Source of the DNA: Carallia brachiata
Lineage: Eukaryota > Streptophyta > Magnoliopsida > Malpighiales > Rhizophoraceae
DNA: 64,000 nt
Assembly: GCA_021464245.1 (NCBI GenBank)
Contig: JADCRB010000068.1
Span: forward strand, 2,283,797 to 2,347,796
Direction of reading: 5' to 3'
Shown piece after piece: positions 24,280 through 34,763 of the stretch (position 1 is its first letter; each line of letters opens with the position of its first letter). A model generated the notes under the pieces. The model was not told where the DNA came from. It ran no database searches and worked only from the letters and a program-made list of their open reading frames with translations. A program made the translations under genes and the position numbers.

Positions 24280-24657
24280 TCAAAGAAAAAGAAAGGGCGT
24301 TTTAAGTGTCTTTGAGGACAACTCTTCAACCTTGGAACTGGGGTTCCAACGTCTTCTTTGCCTCCAACACACCATGGTTGGAAGCACCACCTCAACTGAA
24401 TCCCCAACTAGATATCTCTGGGTAAGATTTTGGCATGTGCTGCACAGCATACATCTGATGTGCCTTTTAGCCAAGAAATTTGCTCCATGCACCCATTTGT
24501 CACAGTTTTGGCATAGAAATGCTTCATCTGCTTGGCAATATACTGACGCCCGGACTCCACACAGCTCGCAGCCTAAAAAGCTTGATGTTGCATGAGGTGT
24601 AACCGGCTGTTTGATACAGAAACTGTCTTGGTTTTTCTCCTGTATGCCTTTGCACAT
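24280..24657 (-). CDS. Single B-box microProtein, BBX30/BBX31 (miP1) type
   Basis: Intronless gene of 125 residues. The start is ATG at 24657 because MCKGIQEKNQ matches the conserved MC(R/K)G beginning of the family; an upstream in-frame Met is less likely. One B-box: CELCGVRASVYCQADEAFLC, then QNCDKWVHGANFLAKRHIRC and MLCSTCQNLTQRYLVGD. The protein ends TPFLFL, the PF(V/L)FL tail by which miP1a/miP1b recruit TOPLESS co-repressors (family knowledge, Arabidopsis BBX31/BBX30). Such microProteins bind CONSTANS through the B-box and form a repressive complex that delays flowering; they also act in light signalling. There is no CCT domain, as expected. The frame and all zinc ligands are intact, unlike the full-length B-box neighbour. 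Confidence 0.93.
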   Translation of the reverse strand: MCKGIQEKNQDSFCIKQPVTPHATSSFLGCELCGVRASVYCQADEAFLCQNCDKWVHGANFLAKRHIRCMLCSTCQNLTQRYLVGDSVEVVLPTMVCWRQRRRWNPSSKVEELSSKTLKTPFLFL

Positions 24658-27140
24658 TTTCGAAGCGCAATATGGAATGGCTAGACAATTGTAGAATGGC
24701 ACTTATATAAATTTTCACATGCACGGAGGGCTTCCGTCCTAATATTTCAGCATTTGACGAGAATGCCACAACCTGACAAAGTTGTCAATTTTTCCTTTTC
24801 CTTTGCTTAATCTCCTACGCTTTGTATTGCCGGTTTTCGAAAAAGTTGTAGAGAAGAAGAGTTTGTCCCGAAATTTTATCCTGATATCTATTAAAAATGG
24901 AATTAATTGTTAATTTTTTACATTTATATACATATTTTGTGTGATAAAAAAATAAAATAATAAGATATATTTCATTTTTTTTGTTATATTTTTTTATTGA
25001 TGTGACTATAAAAAATTAATAGTTAATTACATTTTAAATATATATCGAAACAAAAACTTCGAGACAATTTGTATGGAGCTTAAGCCATTCCCACCGGTTT
25101 TTATCACATTAAAGCAACGAATTTGAACTTGTGGTTGAGAAATGATATACTTTTACAATACTGTTTCTATAAAATTGAACTGAGAATCTGATAAGGTGGT
25201 TCAATCAAATGTACCAAAGGGACTGAAAGGTAAATTGACTGCAGAGGAGCGTTCACTCCACAAGTTCGACAGGTCATAATGGCACGAGGAAGTTACAGGC
25301 TTGATAAGATGCTTGAAGAAAACTTACGAACCATGGTTTTACTGTTTTAGTTGGTAAGGGGTTAATGGTTGGTAAGTCAATTTGTGTTCCTAAAGAAGAA
25401 AGGGTATTGTATGGCCAGAATTGAGGCTCTGTACAAGATGGAACCCACCATCTTACACAGAAGTTTTTCCTGTTAGAGTCCAACTACATGGATGAGAAAG
25501 AGACATAGCAGATGTTATTGAATTTTACATACTAAAAAATTTTTTTTTTGTCATTTTAAAATTTTCAAGTTTTACATTCAAAGCACTTTTTTGTAACTCA
25601 TCATATTGTATAATGTCTCTCGTACATATTATTATTCTTTTTGCACTTAGTGTGTTCTTAAGATACAAATTTTAAGTCTTAAAAAAAATTATTTTGTAAT
25701 TTGTAGAACTTATATGTTATGTCAATTGTGTTTCTCACGTTTTTCCTTGTTTTTTCTTGGTCTTACTTCTCCATCCGCCTATCTTTTCGTTTGTATAGTT
25801 AGGACAACTAATAGCTTAGGACTAATTTGATTCTTTTTGTTTATACTTTATATACATTGCCCGGTTGCAATTTTTTCTTTTTTTATAAGAGATGTTCAAT
25901 AGTCACCGAGACTTAAGATATTCTAATAAAAGTATCTTAATTAATTGTATTAAAAAAAAAGAAGGGATGATTGCAATCGTTTGTTTAGCTCTCAATTCAT
26001 GGAACGCATTCATAGACGCAAGAATGGCATTAGAAGTCCTTGTCCATTCGTTCATGTGGTGCCGGTACTCTATTCCACATGTTTAGTTTAAGTTTAAACG
26101 TGAAAGCTTGAAGCTCTTACATGCCCTATCATCCAACCTTAGTTGGTGACCATTCGATTTTGACCCATTTCAGTAGCGAATTTAACAATTGGACAAAATG
26201 GGCTTACTCAGTTAGGCCACGGCCAACCAAAAGACTTATGTTCACATCCGGGAGGGAGCCTGCATTTTGTCCATGGAAAACCATTCATTCATTGTATTGG
26301 GCAATGGGCATGAGCATCACCTTCGACACTCATCTCTGTTTTTATAATGAGAAGCCCTGTTAACTCGAAGATACGCAAGAAAGGTGAGTGGTCAACAAAT
26401 CTGAAACGACAACGAAAGATTTTCTTTGTGGATGATTTAAAAGTGAGAATCTGGAAAGTTTATTAGATTTGTTATTGAGCCACGACGTTTATTACTTTCA
26501 CTAATAATCATTTTGACAGCCTTTGAAATAGATTAAAAAAAAAAAATCTTGATGGAGTGTTTCAAATCGGTTTGAATTTGAATTTTGAATAGTTGATATT
26601 CAGATATTCTTGGCTAGAAGATCATAGCTAGATTCGAAAAAACGGTCAGAAGATTACACTAAATTCTAACAACCCGTCAATATAATCGAAAGTAAAAAAA
26701 TAAATTAAAAAAAAAAAGAAGAAGAAAAAACTCAAAAAGTGTAAGGTTATAGAACTACTGGGCCAATCACACACAGTGGTTATCGGGAACGTCTTTATTG
26801 AGAAGTGAGAACCGAGTAGCTTTGGGCTCTCTTTGGGCCTTCGAAGACTGTTCGCTGCCTGTGTTTGCAGCTGAGGGAACCTCATTGGGCTTGACGCCAA
26901 TCCTTGATTTTGGGCCAATGGAAAACCCAAAACAATTACATTGCTATGTGTCCAAACAAAAGCCCATGAAACTTAGACTTCTATTATAAAAATGTTTATT
27001 CTAAATTGGAGAAGAAAAATGTAAGATTTGTAAAAAATAAAGAATCCTTTCGTTATATAATTTGTGACTTAGTAGACTTCTTAATAAATAGAAAAAAAAA
27101 ACTGATATTAGTTAGAAAGAAAGCCATGCGCGTACTATAT
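24658..27140. other. AT-rich intergenic DNA upstream of the B-box microProtein
   Basis: Promoter side of the B-box microProtein gene, followed by AT-rich unique sequence. Short open frames here have no recognisable domain, and no clear transposon ends were found. Confidence 0.45.
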
Positions 27141-27148
27141 ATGAAAGC

Positions 27149-27289
27149 CTAGGATGCACGGACACGGATACGGGACACGGACACGACACGACACGGATAC
27201 GGGAACACGGAAATTTAAAAAAAATTAAGACACGGACACGGCGTAGACACGGTTATAAAATATATTAAATATTATATATTATATATATT

Positions 27290-27321
<32 letters not shown>

Positions 27322-27817
27322 ATTTAAATATTTTAATAAATTTAAAATTTTTTTCTACGTATAGTACATAATAATAATTATGATAATATTTTATTATGTA
27401 ACTTGTATTTTTCATAATTCTTTTAAAAAATACTATGTGATGTATATATATATATATATTATATGTGTGTGTACATAATAAAATATTAAGCAAATAATAT
27501 ATATGTGTGTATTTATTAATTAAATATCAAATACATATAAAAGTATCTGACACGTTATTTAAGAAAATAATATATATGTGTATAATATACTAATTAAAAT
27601 ATTAAATACATGTAAAGTATCTGACACGTGTATTAGAAGTGTCCGACACGTGAATTAGAAGTGCCCGACACGCGTGTCCGAATTTTTTTTATTTTTTTTT
27701 TGTTGGACACGTTTCGAAGCGTCCGACACGTGTCCGAAGAGTGTCGGGTGAGTGTCGTGTCCGATACGTGTGTCTGACACGGACACTCACCATTTTAGAA
27801 GTGTCCGTGTATTTTAG
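27149..27817. mobile_element. hAT-like MITE, 669 bp, 8-bp target duplication
   Basis: Flanked by the direct repeat atgaaagc at 27141-27148 and 27818-27825. Terminal inverted repeats are ctaggatgcacggacac and ctaaaatacacggacac (14 of 17 match). Both ends are packed with repeats of the cggacacg/cgtgtccg type, while the middle is an AT dinucleotide-rich core. There is no coding capacity. An 8-bp duplication with such ends fits the hAT superfamily. Confidence 0.85.
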
Positions 27818-27825
27818 ATGAAAGC

Positions 27826-29143
27826 ACAATATTGGATCATTATCAAAATTAAAGCGGAGAAAATTATTTTATTAAAAAACCTATTTTCAGAATCATTTAG
27901 TGAAATAATGTGTTTGAATTAAAAAATAGTTATCTTGAATATATTTCAAAACGCATATATGTATGTCTAACTCTTGGAAAGATTATTACCAGCCATCTAG
28001 TTGCCGTGTTGGCTAGGCTCGTCAATGGTAACACGGCAGAAACAGAATTCTTGGAAACATTATTGGTTCAAAGACTTAACGAAATTAATTTCTTGTGCAT
28101 AGTGTGACTGAAACTTTTTTTTTTTTTCAAAGGTGAATACAACTATAAAACATTGCAAACTCTTTTTGGAGAAAGATTTTCGGAAAAACCAAAATGGAAA
28201 ACAAAGGGAACATTTTGCCATTAATTAAATTCCTTCAGAAATTGATTTTGAGGAATTTATGACGGTTTCCAGTCGTTTCTGGTTTTAGATTTAGGTATGC
28301 TTATGGGCAAGGCAGGCAACACGGTTTGTTAAGGAGGAAGTGCACGTGGCATGGACAAGTCATGGCTGATTAATGGCACAGAGTACAATCAGATTATTAA
28401 ATGGCAAGTTTTTATTAAATACTTCTTTGGGGAGTTGTTTCTTGGTTAGGTTAATGGGTAGCTTGTCTTCATTTTTATTTTGACTTGTCTTTCCACTGTC
28501 TGTGGCTTTAAACTTAACACCTGGCTTTAAAGTTTCAACTTGTAAACTTTTTTCGTTTCTTGGTCAACTTAAACTTTGAACTTTAAAGAGCAAACCTTAA
28601 CACCTGGCCGACGTCTTGGATTTTCCGATGTAGCATTTTGAAAGGTGCGGTCTAAACCAACTTATTTACCGATGATTTCGGTGGAGAAAAGTTGGCATGT
28701 TGCTACTTGCTACGAACCCACCAACTGGTTCCCTTTGATTGGACAGACAAAAGACATCACGTGGAGAGAAAAAAATATGTACATAAAATTTAAGTGTAAA
28801 GTAATCACATGAACACATTATTTAAATTTTAATTATTAATTAAATAATATATTTAATATAATTAATAATTTATATTTAATTAATAAATTATATTATCGTT
28901 TTGTATATAATTTTTTATGTTCCTATATTAAGAATATTGTGAAATATATCTCCGTACTTATCTATCACAGGCAAATATCATAGTTTGTGGCTTGCTTGCG
29001 CCTCTGATTGCGCCAGTAGATGGTCAGCTATATTGGTTGAATCCTGACGTCTTCTCTGATTATCGAGTTTTCACAACTTGAATCAGAAACCTTTTTCTTC
29101 ACCCATTGCCTCCTCTGCCTTTAATTCCTCTTTTGGTGCGAGA
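27826..29143. other. Intergenic DNA and promoter of the GT31 gene
   Basis: Unique AT-rich DNA. No TATA box or gene can be assigned with confidence. An acgtgg motif occurs near 28760. Confidence 0.4.
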
Positions 29144-30719
29144 ATGCAGTTTTTTCAGTTACCTGCCAAGTTCCAGTTACCATCTCATTTGGTAAATCTG
29201 TTTTTGGTCTCATCATTTGTTTGCGTCATTTATTTTCTTGCATCACTCTTCCTGGTGGATACTTCCAAATTCACACATATAGATTCTTCATCTTCCGGAG
29301 ACGTCCATGTACCAACAACAACTCTTGATCATATTGTTTTTGGAATTGCGTCCAACGAGAGGTCCTGGCCGAAGCGGAAGGAGTACGTCAAGCTGTGGTG
29401 GAGACAGCAAGAAATGAGAGGATGTGTATTTCTCGACAACATGTCGCCGGAGACAGAATCTGATAATGATAGTACTTCTCTGCCTCCTGTTTGCATCTCC
29501 CGTGACACTTCAAGATTTCGTTATACGCATCGGAATGGCCTCCGGTCAGCAATTCGCGTGGCACGTGTAGTTTCTGAGACCGTGGCACTTAATCATTCTA
29601 ATGTGCGGTGGTACGTTTTTGGAGATGATGATACAGTATTTTTTGCAGAGAATTTGGTGAAGACTCTTTCCAAGTATGATCACGGGCTTTGGTACTACAT
29701 AGGGTCTAACTCCGAGATTTATGAACAAAATAGAATCTTTGGCTTTGAGATGGCCTTTGGTGGGGCTGGATTTGCCATAAGTTATCCACTCGCAAAAGTT
29801 TTGGCAAAGGTTTTTGATTCCTGCATAGAGAGGTACCCTCATCTTTATGGAAGCGATTCCAGGGTCTATTCTTGCTTGGCAGAGCTTGGCGTGGCAGTGA
29901 CTCGAGAGCCCGGCTTCCATCAGGTATCAATTGGTACATCCTATTAGTTTCAATCGCTTATTATCAGAACAATTTTTATGTCTTCTACCGGGGGCATGCT
30001 AAATTTTGCAGATTGATGTCAAAGGCAACTTGTTTGGTTTGTTAACTTCACATCCAACGGCACCATTGGTGTCTCTCCATCACTTCGATCAGCTAGATCC
30101 AATCTTCCCCAACATGACAACGATAAGTTCCCTGCAACATCTTTTCAAATCAGCAAGAGTTGATTCTCAAAGGGTTCTGCAAAAAACAGTTTGCTATGAT
30201 CGATGGTTCTCATGGACTATTTCGGTGTCATGGGGTTATGCTGTTGAGGTTTATGGTAATCATGTGTTGTTGCCTGATGTTCTCCCTGTGCAAGCAACAT
30301 TCAGGCAGTGGAAAAGGGGAACTGTTTTGGCTGGTGCCTATACTTTTAACACCAGACAACCTCACCCTGATCCATGCCAAAGACCTACTGTATTCTTTCT
30401 GGATCGTGTAGCTTCCAGTGGGAATTTGATTACAGGCCATTACAATAAAAGCTACGCAAATTGCTCTTATGATGTGGCCTCTCCTAGAAAACTAGAAGAG
30501 ATTAGAGTATTTTCACAGAAGCTTGATCTGTGCGACAAACAGGTATTACTTAACTGTTTCTGGGCATATAATTAAAGCTAATAAACATGGCATTTATACA
30601 TTTTGTGACTGCAAAGTAAAACTCACTGCTTCTCGGCTTTCATTTAGTTGCGAGCTCCTAGAAGGCATTGCTGTGATATTGCGTTCTTCCATTGGCAAAG
30701 TGATGGAAATTGGAATTAG
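29144..30719 (+). CDS. GT31/DUF604 glycosyltransferase, C-terminus frameshifted
   Basis: Golgi type II membrane glycosyltransferase of the plant DUF604 (Fringe-like, GT31) group; its substrate is unknown. Exons 29144-29923, 30012-30542 and 30648-30719. The start is the first ATG (MQFFQLPAKF). A membrane anchor follows at about residues 15-37 (LVNLFLVSSFVCVIYFLASL), then LDHIVFGIASNERSWPKRKE, SRFRYTHRNGLRSAIRVARV and the catalytic acidic motif WYVFGDDDTVFF. The fold continues with GGAGFAISYPLAK, exon 2 FGLLTSHPTAPLVSLHHFDQ and CYDRWFSWTISVSWGYAVEV, and LRAPRRHCCDI in exon 3. In exon 3 the conserved tail (GKVMEIGIRECREEELIRMH, stop at 30757-30759) is in another frame, 2 nt apparently missing near 30676. 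As written the protein ends at 30719 with 460 residues. In Arabidopsis a DUF604 gene also neighbours a B-box microProtein (At4g15240/At4g15248, from memory). Confidence 0.85.
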
Positions 30720-30759
30720 AGAATGCAGAGAAGAGGAACTGATTCGCATGCATCCTTAG

Positions 30760-31319
30760 ACACAATTCATTCAAAATATAGCCACCTTGGAGGTATCCCT
30801 TTGACCTAGGAATCCTATATCAAGCAAAGGCAAATGTTTGTACATGTGAGATGCCTAATAATGTTCTTGGAACAAGATTAAAAATTTACTATGAGAAGGG
30901 CTCACATTTTTTCATCGCAGGATGACTCCCAGGTACAAGTCACAGGAGAAACTAAGTAGCAGTTGATCTTTTTGAGTTGTTGTTCGGAGTCCCAAGTCAT
31001 TACAGTGCAGAAGAGCTAACTCACCCACTTGGAGCGACGCAAATTTGACAGATATAAAGAATAGAAAGTCTGGTTGGGCTTTTTTGAAGAGGCTTCAACA
31101 TTTCCTTAACTACATTCTGACATACGTGATCTTTGTCAATATTTATTGCATATAGAAAAATTGTTGAGGTACCAAGAAAATATACAGGATTAATTCTTAA
31201 TAATTTTTGTTTGTAAGAAAGAAAAATATATGTGAGCAGTTTTTCCAACATTAATCTAATGTTGACCAATTACATTTGCTTCTACTCTTCAATTCATCAG
31301 TACAAGCATTCAAATTAGA
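30760..31319. other. Intergenic DNA
   Basis: 3' flank of the GT31 gene and 5' flank of the CRRSP relic. Nothing recognisable. Confidence 0.4.
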
Positions 31320-31850
31320 ATGAGAATATTTGCCTTCTTCAACGCTGTCCTTGCGATTTCCCCAGGCATCCTTGCTCTACCTCTCATTTCCTCTGTTTCT
31401 AAATCTGTCGACAGGCGAGTCACAGCTTTTTCTGTGGTCGCTTTTCCTACAAAATCTCCAATCTTAGCAAAGGAGACGTCGCAAAAATTAACAGCCCTTG
31501 TGCAGGTTTTGGCCAACAAACATCAGGCCAAGCACACGGGCTTGCTCTTTGCAAAGGAGACGTCGCAACCCAGGACTGTAGAACCTTCATCAAGGAGCCT
31601 CTGTCCTTGGTGCGAAGAAGCAATTGTTTGGTATGACATCTGTTTATTGAAGTACTCGGCCAAGAATTTCTTTGGCTATATTGACTATGAAAAAAAAAAC
31701 TACTACAAACGCAACCCCAACAGGGGACCTAACGTCCGGCAACCGAAATCAATGATCAATCATATATTTCACCAGTTGGTCAAGAGAAGTCCGGAAAACT
31801 CTTACCCATACTTTAGCACTGCTTCTTTATGGAACCCAGAGAGCCGGTAC
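31320..31850 (+). pseudogene. CRRSP (DUF26 secretory protein) relic
   Basis: Begins ATG with a plausible signal-like segment (MRIFAFFNAVLAISPGILAL), but DUF26 pieces lie in different frames. One frame reads ALCKGDVATQDCRTFIKE around 31540-31600, matching the C-X8-C-X2-C motif except that the last Cys is Phe. Another frame reads EEAIVWYDICLLKYSAKNFF followed by GYIDYEKKNYYKRN, equivalent to the WYDNCLLKYSN region of the intact genes at 34 and 45 kb. The second DUF26 domain is mostly lost after about 31850. A dead member of the local cluster. Confidence 0.8.
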
Positions 31851-32185
31851 GATCTTCTTTGCTTTAGCCTTTCCTTTCTTCTCTTGGGTCTTGTGTGTGG
31901 GAGCCTAAGCCCCAGATTCAGTTCTACCCCTACAAAGGTGCTGTAAAAACATAGCCCAAGCCTAGTGTTGGCCGCAGCAACAAATGAAAGCCCAATCCAG
32001 GCGTAAACCAGCCAGTGTGATTACAGAACTGGGCTTTAAGTACTCTAGCTCGAATCTTCAGGAGCAGGCTGGGCTTTAAGTATCCATGTGGTGATGGCCG
32101 TAGAGTCCCCTCCTACTTCATCCTAGTTCTATTGTAGGCTGGATTCGCGTCCGTTGTATCCCATCACTTGATTGACTTATAATTC

Positions 32186-32675
32186 GGGATAAGAATTTTT
32201 TTTTATCCGTAAATTTTAGATTTTTTTATATTTAAATTTAAATTTTTTTTGATCTTTTATTTAAATTTTAAATCTGTTGATTTTTTACTAAATCAGTCCC
32301 TCTGTTTATAAAAAGTGATCAATCTATTAAAAAATAATTTTAACTTTACAAAAAATTATTTAAAAAAGATTAAATATATGAATTGAATGTCTTTTCTATC
32401 AAAAATATACATGTTATCTATTTAATTCGTATATTTATTGATTAAAAAATTATTTAATATGCATATTTTGTTAATATTTAATTCATATATTTAACTTTTT
32501 TAAAATAAATTTTATTAAGTTAAACTTATTTATTAATAGATTGACCACTTTTTGTAACTTAAAAGACTGATGTAGTAAAAAATTAAAAGTTTAGAACTTA
32601 AATGAAATGTTAAAAAAGTTTATGACTCAAACGTAAAAAAATCTAAAAATTTAGGACAAAAAAATACTTATTCCA
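32186..32675. mobile_element. Long foldback MITE, 490 bp, 9-bp target duplication
   Basis: Flanked by ttataattc at 32177-32185 and 32676-32684. Ends gggataagaattttttttt and, as reverse complement, tggaataagtatttttttg are inverted repeats, and the pairing continues inward over much of the element. A 9-bp duplication and long inverted arms fit a Mutator-like foldback element. Non-coding. Confidence 0.75.
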
Positions 32676-33996
32676 TTATAATTCTATATTTTATTGTTCT
32701 TTTATTGAAAATTAGACAGGGGCAAGAGGTATACAATGGGGTCTAGGGGAGATTCGATGTGAGAGAAGGAGAGAGCATAAGTTTCACATGAGATTTATAT
32801 TTTTTTAAAATTAAAAAATAAATAAGATATATATAATTAAATAGAATGTACAAATAATTAATAAAAAATATGCGCATAAACATGAAAAATAATCAATCAC
32901 TGCTGTCCGGGCCCATAGTAAGAAATATTAAACATGGCGTCCAAATTCCAGCATATTGAAGCTTATGTGCTCCAAACTAGAGCTTCCATCAGCCAAATCA
33001 ATTAAAAACTGTCTTCTATTTGTTGGTCACAACTTCATTTTAAGTACCAGAGTAACGACATAAATTAAGTTGTTTACAAGAAAGATGCTGATATTTGTAG
33101 GGGGAAGGGAGACTATCATTCTAAGCAGCCTTTGTACACAAGTACGTCCAATGTTGAATATACAAAGCAAGGTATCTTGTGTTGTAAAATCATTTATGTT
33201 TTTCATTTTTGCTCTTTTCTTCTCTCGTAGCAGACATCCATTGTAATACATAATTTATTGGAGAAAAGTTAGATGTATAAAGATTTATAAATTGTAAGTA
33301 CACACATTTAATAAAATAATAATATTTTTGTACTGCTTTAATAAAAAAAAAATTTCAAAAGAAAAATTTTTTTTGTAAAAAATTTCATATAATATCCACA
33401 TTTTATATTTTAGGATAACATGTATTTAGATTTAAATTTTAATCTTTTTCAAAAAAAAGAAAAATAAAGAAATTATTTTTTTATATATATCCGTACAGGT
33501 ACTCTGAGAAAAAGTTTGGTATCTGTATTCAAGCCTAATTTCTAGAGCTTTCTGGGAATGTAGAATTATTTAAATATTTTTTTTCCAACTATATGTGTGT
33601 AGTATTCGATGCTGTTATAAACTATTTTTATGAGGCTAGCCAAAATTTCGAATTTGGGGGGATATAACCATTAAACTAGATCCTCAACGACACCGTGATT
33701 GGAATTTTTTTTTAAATCAAATGCATGCTAAGCATATGTTTAACGGACATCTAGTAACCAGTAGAAAGATCCTTCGTGTAAAACAAGAACGAGAACACCC
33801 AAATGCCATGCTTTCCATCAAATTAATTAAGTGATTAAGAAGGAATCTTTAAACGGAACTACATCATTGAAGGTCTGATGTCCTCTTATCTGTCGTCTAG
33901 ACATTTCAATCATATAGCTGTATATATTACTTTGATGTTACTTAAATAATCTCACCAACTTCTTTTTTTTTTTTTTTTTGATTGTTGGGCGCCCTC

Positions 33997-34004
33997 TATA
34001 TATA
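33997..34004 (+). promoter_or_regulatory. TATA box of the CRRSP gene at 34068
   Basis: tatatata in the context ccctctatatatagtg, 64 nt upstream of the ATG, leaving room for a short leader as in the paralogue at 45.5 kb. Confidence 0.6.
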
Positions 34005-34067
34005 GTGCGATAAACTAGGGTCGAACCCGTCAGCCCATTTTGAGAAACGCTCATCTTGCCAGAAAAG

Positions 34068-34763
34068 ATGTCTTTCTCAAGGGCTGCCCCTGCTTTCCAT
34101 GTGCTGTTAGTTGCTCTCCTTCTTCAGAACGCATTTGGACTCACCAAATTCTGGGACACCTGTACAGGCTCGTCTTATGAAGCCAAAAGCACTTATGCGT
34201 CCAACGTTAACGAGCTTCTTAATACTCTCAAATCTAATCCAGGAAAAAGGCAATTTACCGTTGGCAAGAGCCCAGACAAAATAAATGTGTTTAATCTTTG
34301 TGGGCTTCGAGGCACCGATGAGGATTGCAATGCCTGTATCAAAGAGGCAGCTGATGAGGTCCGCAGGGTCTGTCCCTCGAAGAAACAAGCAAGCGTAGTG
34401 TACGATCAGTGCACGTTGACTTACACAAATTTGGACACGAAAGACTCACTTGGCCTCATTGACCACCAAAAGATGGCCAACGTGCAAGACCCAACTGATC
34501 CTGAGCAATTCAAAGAAAAGAAATTGGTACTTTTTCGCAGGCTAGCCATTAAGGCTTACACCGACACGACCCGATACGCCACGGGAAGTATAGAGCTGGG
34601 ACAGTCCCGAATGCTAGATGGACTGGTTCAGTGCACTGAGGATATTTCTCCTCACAGATGCTACAATTGCCTTAACCAATTAATCAACACACATGGAAAA
34701 TCCTATGTTGCTACCCGTGATTGCAGTATTGGATTTGATGTACGCTTTGTTCCGTGGGCTTAA
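34068..34763 (+). CDS. Cysteine-rich repeat secretory protein (CRRSP38-like)
   Basis: Intronless, 231 residues. Start ATG at 34068, followed by a signal peptide (about residues 1-24: AAPAFHVLLVALLLQNAFG). Two DUF26 (Gnk2-homologous) domains follow. The first has LCGLRGTDEDCNACIKE (C-X8-C-X2-C) then VCPSKKQASVVYDQC; the second has LVQCTEDISPHRCYNCLNQL and a late Cys in RDCSIGFDVRF. There is no transmembrane or kinase region, so it is a secreted apoplastic protein. Family members are linked to carbohydrate binding and antifungal or plasmodesmal roles; no specific job can be assigned. It is quite divergent from the pair at 45.5 and 55.3 kb. All expected cysteines are present. Confidence 0.92.
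   Translation: MSFSRAAPAFHVLLVALLLQNAFGLTKFWDTCTGSSYEAKSTYASNVNELLNTLKSNPGKRQFTVGKSPDKINVFNLCGLRGTDEDCNACIKEAADEVRRVCPSKKQASVVYDQCTLTYTNLDTKDSLGLIDHQKMANVQDPTDPEQFKEKKLVLFRRLAIKAYTDTTRYATGSIELGQSRMLDGLVQCTEDISPHRCYNCLNQLINTHGKSYVATRDCSIGFDVRFVPWA

Larger units (their letters stand above)
31951..34067. other. AT-rich intergenic DNA with one Mutator-like MITE
   Basis: Contains the 490-bp foldback element at 32186-32675 and, at the right end, the promoter of the CRRSP at 34068. The rest is unique AT-rich sequence without credible open frames. Confidence 0.5.

Noticed and set aside
23990..24595. 201-codon plus-strand open frame
   Set aside because: Antisense to the well-supported B-box microProtein gene and without domain similarity.
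27272..27493. Short frame of Tyr/Ile repeats
   Set aside because: Pure AT dinucleotide-rich core of the hAT-like MITE.
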